This document shows, piece after piece, positions 1 to 5,565 of a stretch of 5,637 nt of DNA. Location of the stretch: the NCBI GenBank assembly GCA_902796975.1, contig CADBRF010000168.1, positions 1-5,637 of the forward strand, read 5' to 3'. Position 1 is the first letter of the stretch. The number at the start of each line of letters is the position of its first letter. The DNA comes from an uncultured Coriobacteriaceae bacterium. GTDB lineage: Bacteria > Actinomycetota > Coriobacteriia > Coriobacteriales > QAMH01. The notes under the pieces were generated by a model. The model searched no databases. It saw only the letters and a program-made list of their open reading frames with translations, and had not been told where the DNA came from. A program made the position numbers and the translations under genes.

Positions 1-157
1 TCTCAATGCGAGGCAGGTCTTTGTCCGCCACGAAATCCGTGACGATGTCGGCAAAGCCAGAGCAGCAGGTATTGGCCTCGACAAGCCCGATTTCAATATG
101 GCTCAAGCCCTTGCGCGTCATATAGTCCTTCAGCTCGTCCGAATACACAATATGCAC
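1..157 (-). CDS. N-terminal part of a small Cys-Cys motif protein (CC/Se-like), cut by the window edge
   Basis: The minus strand is open from a GTG at 157-155 to the window edge, giving 52 visible residues. A strong Shine-Dalgarno (GAGAGGAG, minus strand, about 163-170) sits 5 bases before the GTG. An in-frame ATG at 175-173 would add six residues but lacks a good ribosome site, so the GTG is preferred. The product begins MHIVYSDELKDY and has a vicinal Cys pair, Cys31-Cys32, in the context EANTCCSGF, both encoded by TGC. The layout is a helix ending in a charged 'KDYMTRKG' turn, a beta strand, then CC. It resembles from memory the small 'CC/Se motif family (seleno)protein' group, distantly HesB/IscA-like, in which one Cys may be selenocysteine in relatives. 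Function is unknown; thiol redox or metal binding is inference. It could also be an unrelated small cysteine protein. It is divergent from the MoxR/VWA pair and may share its control region. The C-terminus lies outside the window. Confidence 0.6.
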   Translation of the reverse strand, partial: MHIVYSDELKDYMTRKGLSHIEIGLVEANTCCSGFADIVTDFVADKDLPRIE

Positions 158-240
158 GGCTGCTCCTCTCGTCATCTATGCTTGCCCAGACTATAGAATC
201 AAACTTCCGTCTACAATGATTGCGGTTTGAAAGGAGCGGT
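158..240. promoter_or_regulatory. Divergent intergenic region with candidate -10 boxes for both directions
   Basis: These 83 bases separate two divergently read genes, so promoters for both are expected here. On the plus strand TACAAT (212-217) is a good -10 hexamer, but no convincing -35 lies 16-18 bases upstream; TTGCCC at 182-187 is 24 bases away. On the minus strand TATAGT (195-190) is a plausible -10, with TTGTAG (216-211) only 15 bases upstream as a weak -35. The two candidate promoters overlap, which would tie expression of the two sides together. The plus-strand ribosome binding site AAAGGAG is at 230-236. The promoter calls are inference from hexamer matches only. Confidence 0.35.
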
Positions 241-1164
241 ATGGACGAGCCGAGTTTGGGTTTTCTCCGGGAACAAAACATTGGCGCAAGCATTATCGAC
301 GAGCTGCAGGCGTTTAGGCGCGCGCACCCCGTCCCCGAGCAGTTCGCCTACCGTGTCCCCCAGCCCAGGGTTCACTATCTGGGCAGACAAGTCTGGGAGC
401 AGGCATCTGCCGCTCTCCTTGCAGGGGAGAACGTGCTGCTCTCTGGCCCAAAGGCAACTGGAAAGAACGTGCTCGCCCAGGATCTGGCTTACGTCTTTGG
501 GAGACCTGAATGGGACGTTTCCTTCCATATCGACATGGATGCATCGTATTTGATCGGCACTGACACCTATTCGGATGGCGAGGTCACATTCAGGCCCGGT
601 CCCATTTGCGCCTGCGCGACCGCAGGAGGCTTTGGCGTCCTCGACGAAATCAATATGGCGCGAAGCGAGGCTCTGGCGGTGCTCCATGCCACGCTTGATT
701 TTCGTCGCATCATCGATGTTGGTGGCTATGACCTCATCACGCTTGACGAAGCAACTCGCTTCATCGGGACGATGAATATCGGCTACGTTGGCACACGCGA
801 GCTAAACGACGCCCTGGTTTCGCGTTTTGCCATTATCTCGCTCCCGCCGCTTTCCGCTGACGATCTTCAGCGCCTGCTCCAGCGAGAATTTCCCACTCTC
901 AAGCCCAAAGCTGCCGAGCAAGTCGCTCTGCTCTTTGGCGAGATTCGCAAGAAATGCGAAGAAGGGCAGATATCGGACAAGCCGCTCGACCTGCGAGGCC
1001 TCATGAATGCGGTCAAACTTGTAGAGCACGGGCTAGACCTATGCGAGGCGCTACAGGTGTGCCTCGTGAACAAGACTTTCGATTCGTACGAGAGGGAGCT
1101 TGTCCAAGACTGCATCGACGCACGCGTCCCCCGCTCGCTGCACGCTGGAGACGTCTTTGACTAG
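241..1164 (+). CDS. MoxR-family AAA+ ATPase, partner of the downstream VWA protein
   Basis: This encodes 307 residues, a usual MoxR length. The start is ATG 241, preceded by AAAGGAG at 230-236; an upstream in-frame TTG at 220 precedes that ribosome site and is rejected. Visible motifs are a Walker A at 69-76 (GPKATGKN), Walker B at 131-136 (FGVLDE, catalytic Asp135-Glu136), sensor 1 in TMN (Asn179), the arginine-finger region SRF (Arg195) in the conserved GTRELNDALVSRF stretch, and a sensor-2-like Arg252 in LDLRG. The C-terminal part (about 205-307) is the helical lid. Walker A ends in Asn76 where Thr or Ser is classical. Family knowledge: MoxR ATPases form cytosolic rings that, with a VWA protein, remodel or insert metal into client enzymes (NorQ, CbbQ, RavA, CobS). 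The gene overlaps the VWA gene by 8 bases, strongly suggesting one operon and one complex. The client cannot be read from the context. Confidence 0.93.
   Translation: MDEPSLGFLREQNIGASIIDELQAFRRAHPVPEQFAYRVPQPRVHYLGRQVWEQASAALLAGENVLLSGPKATGKNVLAQDLAYVFGRPEWDVSFHIDMDASYLIGTDTYSDGEVTFRPGPICACATAGGFGVLDEINMARSEALAVLHATLDFRRIIDVGGYDLITLDEATRFIGTMNIGYVGTRELNDALVSRFAIISLPPLSADDLQRLLQREFPTLKPKAAEQVALLFGEIRKKCEEGQISDKPLDLRGLMNAVKLVEHGLDLCEALQVCLVNKTFDSYERELVQDCIDARVPRSLHAGDVFD
1147..1164 (+). promoter_or_regulatory. Ribosome binding site and overlapping stop/start that couple the ATPase and VWA genes
   Basis: GGAG at 1147-1150 lies inside the end of the ATPase frame, six bases before TTG 1157. The ATPase terminates at TAG 1162-1164, so a ribosome finishing the first frame is delivered onto the start of the second. 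This decides the choice of the TTG start and predicts coordinated stoichiometry. That TTG is the real initiator is inferred from spacing, not proven. Confidence 0.55.
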
Positions 1165-2869
1165 CGCGCATCAAAAACAGTCCGACGCTAGTGCTCTTGA
1201 AAAGCCACGGACAGCGCGGGGCACCCGCAACTCAGAGTCCGCTTCTCTCGCGGCAGAAGAGGCTTTCGAGAACCCGGAGTTCGCACGAGCCCGCAACATG
1301 GCCTGGACCGCCGCAAATGATTTTTCCTATGTGCCGCGGAAACTCGTTTTCGAACCCGACGAGACACCCAGTCTCTATGCAAATACCGCGTCAGGCCTTA
1401 TTCACAAGTGGTTTGACAGGCCCTACTCTTCTCTCACCCAGAGTTGGCAGAATGATTACCGGGCGCAAGACCTTGACCGTCTCGCCTGGTTCGCGTTTGA
1501 AAGCGCCGTGTTCCCGCTGGAATTGGCGTCGCGCCCGGTTTTAGCACAGCTCAGGCCAGAATTTTTCTCCAATCTTGATGCCAAAACCCGCGCGCTCGCC
1601 ACAGATCTCGATTGCGCAGGGCTTTCACCTGCCGAAATCGCACAGAAAGTCCGAGCTTGCGCCTGGATGCTATACGGTTACAACGGCAGAAACGCTTCCA
1701 TTCCCAAGCCGACTCTTCACCTCGGCGTTTCGCTGCTCAGCCAGGCATCGCGTCTTTTCCATGACCGTAAGCGGGAGAATCTGGTGATCAGAAATGGGCG
1801 AGGGTCGCTGAGTGGGGCGTCTGCAGGAGAAGCTGGACGCGGTGCCCTTGCGCGTCTGTTGCAGAAGCAACATGAACAACGCGCAGCAGAGGACCGCGCC
1901 TACATCAGAGCTTGCTTTGGCAATCTCTCCATCAGCGAAAAGGCGCTAGCAGTACTCGAGCTCTCTACCTGCGCGGGCATCCACGAGGGGTGCCACCTGT
2001 GGATATGCAGGGCAGGAGAACCCGCGGGCGTGGAGGGCGCGGGACGCGAGTTCAAATCGATGAAAGCAAGCGCTCAGGCGCAAATCAAACGGAACCATGC
2101 GCACTACGCAGCAAACCGCTCTCTCTACCGCGAAGCTTCGCTCCGATTGGCAGAGCTGCTAGGCGACAGATTGCGGCCATCGAACTCCCGCACTATGCGG
2201 GGACAAAAGCAGGGGGCAATCGACGCCGGACGTATCTGGCGTTTTGACAAGTTGGAAGACCCGCACGTTTTCAAGAAACCCATTGAGCTTGACGAACCCG
2301 ATTTGGCTATCTGCATGTTGCTAGACGCATCTGGCTCGCGAACCGACGACCAACCGGAAATTGCAGCACAAGCCCAGGTCATTGCAACCGCGCTTGAAAG
2401 GTGCGGCATCCCTCACATGCTCTACGCCTTTAGCAGCGTGCGGGGCTACACCGTGCTTAGGGAATTCGGCGGCTCCGCTTCAGCAGGGCCGGGAGAGAGC
2501 GACTCCCTCCTCAATTGCTATGCAGCAGGCCTGAACCGCGATGGCCTCGCACTCAGAGCGGCAGGCGAGCTCTTCTCAAGGTCCACTGCCACGACTAGGC
2601 TCCTCATTGTGCTCACCGACGGCGCGCCAATGGACAGCGAGACCAATGCAACAAAGCCCTACAACGGCAAAGACGCCATTGACGATACCGCGCAAGAAGT
2701 CCGCGCGCTCAGGGCAAGGGGCATCAACGTCGCGGCAATTTATAACGGCGAGGATGACTTCTTTGCGTCTGCAAGGCTTATCTACGGTTCCGAACTCGTG
2801 CGTGTCAGTTCGCCCTACCTGCTAGCGCAAACGGTCGCACGCCTCATCATCAACACGGCGCATCTCTGA
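1157..2869 (+). CDS. VWA (MIDAS) domain protein of the NorD/CobT-like type, partner of the MoxR ATPase
   Basis: This encodes 570 residues if it starts at TTG 1157, which has GGAG at 1147-1150 six bases upstream and overlaps the ATPase stop (TAG 1162-1164). A TTG at 1100 is in frame, but its purine run abuts the codon. ATG 1298 would lose 47 residues and has no clear ribosome site. Residues 1-40 are polar and probably disordered. About 40-375 is an alpha-helical, charge-rich region without a recognised fold. The VWA domain is about 380-570, with MIDAS motif DASGS (Asp390, Ser392, Ser394), a later NRDG (Asp462) and LTDGAP (Thr487-Asp488). A YNGKDAIDD segment follows, as in NorD and CobT-type VWA domains. 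There is no signal peptide or membrane segment, so it is cytosolic. Such proteins bridge the ATPase ring to a client through the metal site. The client and process are unknown; nitric oxide reductase and cobaltochelatase subunits are not nearby. Confidence 0.88.
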   Translation: MTSAHQKQSDASALEKPRTARGTRNSESASLAAEEAFENPEFARARNMAWTAANDFSYVPRKLVFEPDETPSLYANTASGLIHKWFDRPYSSLTQSWQNDYRAQDLDRLAWFAFESAVFPLELASRPVLAQLRPEFFSNLDAKTRALATDLDCAGLSPAEIAQKVRACAWMLYGYNGRNASIPKPTLHLGVSLLSQASRLFHDRKRENLVIRNGRGSLSGASAGEAGRGALARLLQKQHEQRAAEDRAYIRACFGNLSISEKALAVLELSTCAGIHEGCHLWICRAGEPAGVEGAGREFKSMKASAQAQIKRNHAHYAANRSLYREASLRLAELLGDRLRPSNSRTMRGQKQGAIDAGRIWRFDKLEDPHVFKKPIELDEPDLAICMLLDASGSRTDDQPEIAAQAQVIATALERCGIPHMLYAFSSVRGYTVLREFGGSASAGPGESDSLLNCYAAGLNRDGLALRAAGELFSRSTATTRLLIVLTDGAPMDSETNATKPYNGKDAIDDTAQEVRALRARGINVAAIYNGEDDFFASARLIYGSELVRVSSPYLLAQTVARLIINTAHL

Positions 2870-2968
2870 ATCGGGCAGCTGCCATCGCAGCCAGGTTCGC
2901 ATAGGGCTTGGCCGCATTTACATCTGAAGTTCAAAGAGGGACGTGTCTGCATTCGATAGTCAGGGTAT

Positions 2969-3018
2969 GAAAATATGCAAGGATTTACTCGCAGGATACT
3001 ATTTAGTGCATATTTTTC
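2969..3018. repeat. Imperfect inverted repeat with arms GAAAATATGCA / TGCATATTTTTC
   Basis: The left arm GAAAATATGCA (2969-2979) is mirrored by TGCATATTTTTC (3007-3018), which has one extra T, across 27 bases. The ATATGCA core recurs a third time, directly oriented, at 3067-3073. Repeated oriented copies of one 7-mer in an AT-rich promoter region suggest a protein-binding site rather than a transcription terminator. The stem is too AT-rich to be a strong terminator, although the right arm ends in five Ts. The identity of any binding protein is unknown. Confidence 0.45.
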
Positions 3019-3047
3019 TTGCAGCTACTATTGGGCGCTCAAATATT
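3019..3047 (+). promoter_or_regulatory. Candidate promoter for the cstA unit
   Basis: TTGCAG (3019-3024) and AATATT (3042-3047) are separated by 17 bases, giving a sigma-70-like match of 4/6 in each box. Transcription would start near 3054, right where the dyad at 3053-3070 lies. Alternatives in the same gap are TTGGGC (3031-3036) with TATAAA (3052-3057) at a short 15-base spacing, and TTGAAC (3150-3155) with TAGGGT (3173-3178) at 17 bases. None is a strong consensus, so the exact promoter is uncertain. Confidence 0.3.
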
Positions 3048-3052
3048 TATGT

Positions 3053-3070
3053 ATAAACCATCTGGTATAT
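3053..3070. promoter_or_regulatory. Operator-like dyad ATAAACCATCTGGTATAT
   Basis: The 18 bases form a dyad: ATA-A-ACCA-TC-TGGT-A-TAT, paired at every position except one A/A mismatch on each side and the two central bases. It lies just downstream of a candidate -10 box, a normal position for a repressor operator. The third ATATGCA copy overlaps its right end (3067-3073). No known regulator consensus was recognised, so the function is inferred from symmetry and position. Confidence 0.35.
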
Positions 3071-3190
3071 GCAAAGTTTCCGATACCCCAGTTCAGCAAC
3101 CATTCACCGGGTTATGGAGATTTTGTGCGGATAAATTAGACCTGTCTTATTGAACAGTTGCACATTTCGCTCTAGGGTTCCCGCAACGCA

Positions 3191-3221
3191 GCCTTAAATG
3201 CTATTGCGTTTGTGTTAAGGC
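3191..3221 (+). promoter_or_regulatory. Leader hairpin GCCTTAA / TTAAGGC just before the start codon
   Basis: GCCTTAA (3191-3197) is perfectly complementary to TTAAGGC (3215-3221) across a 17-base loop. The right arm includes AAGG of the purine-rich segment AAGGCAGGG (3217-3225) that serves as ribosome binding site for ATG 3233. GTTAA (3214-3218) can alternatively pair with TTAAC (3226-3230), covering CAGGG in the loop. Two competing pairings around the ribosome site could control initiation, or the arms may be a DNA operator. This is inference from complementarity. Confidence 0.35.
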
Positions 3222-3232
3222 AGGGTTAACAA

Positions 3233-3781
3233 ATGGCGAAACTTTCAAGAGAATTAGTAGTGAGACGGCTTCTTGCCGCCAACGGGGCGTGGTACGACAC
3301 GCACTCGAACTACGAGTTCTGCGGTCATATGTTCGCCGGTTATTGCGAGTTCCATTCCCATGGCGAGCAATATGTGCTTGTCAAACGGGCCAAACTCTGG
3401 GAAGTGGACGCGCACGACTACCTCTTCCTCGACAGCGTAGACCACGTTGACGAGGAATATCTCACTCGTGCAATCGCATTCATGGAAACCTCGGGGCTCA
3501 CGAAAGTCGACCCCAAGCCCAATCACATGCAAAGCTCTCTGTCGCTTGTGCTCATCGCTGACGCCGTTGATGAGGAAGCGAAAAAGCTGTGTCGCCGGAC
3601 GCGATTCCGCAAGAACTTCATGCTGGGATTACGCGGTTGGTCCGATTTGCGTTTGGCAATCGTGGACCTCTCTTCGGGAGATGTCACGACTAATGGCGCG
3701 GGCAAAGAACTGCGCCGGTCTCTGGAAGCTAATTTGGCACCCGAGCATGCGGGCGCTCGTGAGGAGGAAGCAAGATTATGA
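3233..3781 (+). CDS. Uncharacterised 182-residue cytosolic protein co-translated with CstA
   Basis: ATG 3233 follows AAGGCAGGG, with the last G seven bases away. The product has no signal peptide or membrane segment. An N-terminal part (about 1-95) carries an aromatic, His-rich stretch (NYEFCGHMFAGYCEFHSHGEQY, about residues 26-47, with Cys30 and Cys38). A middle segment, NHMQSSLSLVLIAD (97-110), is followed by the most family-like core, about 121-160: RRTRFRKNF, LRGWSDLRL, VDLSSGDVTTN and GKEL. That core matches my memory of a small bacterial DUF (possibly DUF8052) seen in anaerobic Gram-positives, but I could not verify it. The C-terminus is acidic and disordered (EEEARL). Its TGA (3779-3781) overlaps the cstA ATG, so the two are made together. 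A role in regulating or assisting the transporter is inference; no catalytic motif is visible. Confidence 0.85.
   Translation: MAKLSRELVVRRLLAANGAWYDTHSNYEFCGHMFAGYCEFHSHGEQYVLVKRAKLWEVDAHDYLFLDSVDHVDEEYLTRAIAFMETSGLTKVDPKPNHMQSSLSLVLIADAVDEEAKKLCRRTRFRKNFMLGLRGWSDLRLAIVDLSSGDVTTNGAGKELRRSLEANLAPEHAGAREEEARL
3761..3781 (+). promoter_or_regulatory. Ribosome binding site and ATGA overlap coupling the small gene to cstA
   Basis: GAGGAGGAAG (3761-3770) is a strong purine-rich ribosome site inside the 3' end of the upstream gene. It precedes ATG 3778 by about 10 bases measured from GGAGG. The upstream stop TGA shares three bases with that ATG. This arrangement predicts translational coupling and fixes the cstA start at 3778 rather than the Met codon at 3787. 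Confidence 0.7.
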
Positions 3782-5565
3782 ACGGCATGTTGTTGCTGAT
3801 AGTCGCCATCATCGTGCTGGTGTGCGGCTACGTCTTCTACGGAGGATGGCTGGCTAAACAATGGGGCGTGGAGCCCGACCGCCCAACACCTGCACACACG
3901 CTTGAGGATGGCGTGGACTACGTTCCCGCTCCGCCGTACGTTGTGCTCGGCCACCACTTCTCGTCCATTGCCGGCGCTGGCCCCATCAACGGCCCGATTC
4001 AGGCAGCGGTCTTTGGCTGGGTCCCGGTCACACTTTGGGTTCTCATCGGCGGCATCTTCTTTGGCGCCATGCATGACTTTGGCGCACTGTTCGCCTCGAT
4101 TCGACACAAGGGCAAGACGCTCGCATCTGTTGTTGCCGAGAACCTCGGTGGCTCCGCAAAGCGTCTCTTCTGCATCTTCGCCTATCTGGTGCTCGTGCTC
4201 GTCGTTGCCGCATTCGCGTCTATCGTCGCCAACACCTTCACATCCACGGCAGCCGCTCCGAATATTGCCAATGAGCAGACGGCGTCCATTTCGGTCCTGT
4301 TCATTGTTGCTGCAATTATTTGGGGTCTACTCACGCGCGGTCGCAAGCTTCCTACCGCTGCGAACATTGGCCTTGCCATTGTGGTGATTATCATCGTCGT
4401 CTCTATCGGATTCAACTGGCATCCGTTTCAGTTTGATTACACCACGTGGATGATTCTCCTTGGCATCTACATCCTGGTCGCTTCGGTTGCTCCTGTTTGG
4501 ATCCTTCTCCAACCGCGCGACTATCTCTCAAGCTACCTGCTGTACGGCATGATTATCCTTGCAGTCATTGGCATCATCGGTGCTGGCTTCGTCGGTGCTA
4601 ACGTCAACCTACAGATTCCTGCATTCACGGGCTTCTTCGCCTCCAATGCTGCTATCGACCCCAGCACGGGCGAAGCTCTCATGAAGAATGGCGCGGTCGT
4701 GGTAAACAAGGCTGCCCAGGGTGGTTTCCTCTTCCCTGCCCTCTTTGTCACCATCGCATGCGGCGCTATCTCCGGTTTCCATTCGCTTGTTGCATCTGGC
4801 ACCACCTCCAAGCAGATCGACAAGGAATCCCAGGCTCAGCCCATTGGCTATGGCTCCATGATCATCGAATGCATTCTTGCCATCATCTCTCTCATTGCCG
4901 TTGCATTTGTCTGGACGACCTATCAGTCCGGCGGCTACGCTTCGCCAACGCAGGTCTTTGCCGACGGCCTCTCCGCGATGCTGGCAACCATTCCCGGTCT
5001 CTCCGGCGCGAAGGACATCGCCTACGCCCTGCTCATCCTCGCCGTCTCAGTCTTCTGCCTGACCTCGCTCGACACCGCAACACGTCTCGCGCGCTACATG
5101 TTCCAGGAGTTCTGGGTCCCCGAGGATGCCAAGAGCATGGACGACCTGCCCGGTTATGCAAAGGTTCTCTCCAACCCCTGGGTCGCTACCATCATCACGG
5201 TTGTGGTTGGCGTTGCGCTTGGCCTCTCTGGCTATACCCTCATCTGGCCGCTCTTCGGTGCTGCAAACCAGCTCCTCGCCGCGCTTGCACTGCTCACCGT
5301 GTGCGCTTGGCTGGGCAATGCGGGCAAGAACAACAAGATGTTCTACTTCCCAATGGTGTTCATGCTCTGCGTGACGCTCACGTCCCTCTGCATCACCATC
5401 TATCAGAAGGCGCTCGCGCTCGCAGCTGGTACAGCAGTTTTTGCCTCGACGCTGCAGATCGTCATCGCGATTCTGCTCTTCGTCCTCGCTATCGTGCTTA
5501 CCATGAAGGGCGTCAAGACCATTGCCTCCGTTGCCAAGAACAAGAAGAAAGAGGCTGAGGCGTAA
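3778..5565 (+). CDS. cstA: Carbon starvation protein CstA, multi-pass inner-membrane peptide/pyruvate transporter
   Basis: The 595 residues form a very hydrophobic polytopic membrane protein. Family signatures run in order: GHHFSSIAGAGPINGP (about 58-73), GAMHDFGALF (96-105), QPRDYLSSYL (245-254), FPALFVTIACGAISGFHSL (319-337) followed by SGTTSKQ (340-346), DTATRLARYMFQEF (432-445) and WPLFGAANQLLAALAL (490-505). These cover the CstA core and the C-terminal CstA region. Membrane helices start at about residue 4 and recur to about 575, with a basic/acidic tail KNKKKEAEA inside the cell. It is shorter than the roughly 700-residue E. coli CstA and BtsT, as is usual for the Gram-positive version. 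Family members import peptides, and E. coli homologues import pyruvate; the substrate here cannot be told. It is translationally coupled to the small gene upstream, and control probably lies in the AT-rich gap at 2870-3232. A homologue annotated BtsT/YjiY is the main alternative name. Confidence 0.95.
   Translation: MNGMLLLIVAIIVLVCGYVFYGGWLAKQWGVEPDRPTPAHTLEDGVDYVPAPPYVVLGHHFSSIAGAGPINGPIQAAVFGWVPVTLWVLIGGIFFGAMHDFGALFASIRHKGKTLASVVAENLGGSAKRLFCIFAYLVLVLVVAAFASIVANTFTSTAAAPNIANEQTASISVLFIVAAIIWGLLTRGRKLPTAANIGLAIVVIIIVVSIGFNWHPFQFDYTTWMILLGIYILVASVAPVWILLQPRDYLSSYLLYGMIILAVIGIIGAGFVGANVNLQIPAFTGFFASNAAIDPSTGEALMKNGAVVVNKAAQGGFLFPALFVTIACGAISGFHSLVASGTTSKQIDKESQAQPIGYGSMIIECILAIISLIAVAFVWTTYQSGGYASPTQVFADGLSAMLATIPGLSGAKDIAYALLILAVSVFCLTSLDTATRLARYMFQEFWVPEDAKSMDDLPGYAKVLSNPWVATIITVVVGVALGLSGYTLIWPLFGAANQLLAALALLTVCAWLGNAGKNNKMFYFPMVFMLCVTLTSLCITIYQKALALAAGTAVFASTLQIVIAILLFVLAIVLTMKGVKTIASVAKNKKKEAEA

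Larger units (their letters stand above)
2870..3232. other. Non-coding gap between the MoxR/VWA unit and the cstA unit, with AT-rich core
   Basis: No frame on either strand looks coding over these 363 bases. Composition shifts sharply: bases 2961-3060 contain only 35 G or C, whereas the flanking genes are clearly GC-richer. The beginning (2870-2950) has no good terminator; the perfect palindrome GGCAGCTGCC at 2874-2883 has no loop and no T-tract. The AT-rich core and the 3' part carry several inverted repeats, listed separately. The layout is that of a long regulatory leader in front of the downstream pair. No known riboswitch or tRNA was recognised. Confidence 0.7.

Noticed and set aside
220..240. 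Upstream TTG start for the ATPase adding seven residues
   Set aside because: The AAAGGAG ribosome site at 230-236 lies inside that extension and correctly serves ATG 241, while TTG 220 has no ribosome site of its own.
1100..1156. Longer VWA protein starting at TTG 1100
   Set aside because: The purine-rich AGAGGGAG ends one base before the codon, too close to act, and the added 19 residues are low-complexity and entirely within the ATPase gene.
241..2869. VWA-MoxR-PP2C style conflict/defence system
   Set aside because: No phosphatase, protease or effector gene accompanies the pair within the window, and no mobile element or other defence gene is near, so the two-gene chaperone reading is simpler.
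2874..2883. GGCAGCTGCC palindrome as terminator of the VWA gene
   Set aside because: A ten-base perfect palindrome without loop bases and without a following T-run does not make an intrinsic terminator.
2960..3180. ArgR box, CcpA cre site or LytTR direct repeats controlling cstA
   Set aside because: The best matches by eye had several mismatches at conserved positions and lacked the required spacing, so no regulator was assigned.
3523..4107. 194-residue open frame on the minus strand opposite the small gene and cstA
   Set aside because: It is antisense to two well-supported genes, has an Asp/His/Arg-rich composition typical of a shadow frame, and matches no family I recognise.
4758..5558. 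266-residue plus-strand frame within cstA
   Set aside because: It is a +1-type shadow with a His/Arg/Cys-rich composition, fully inside the clear CstA frame.
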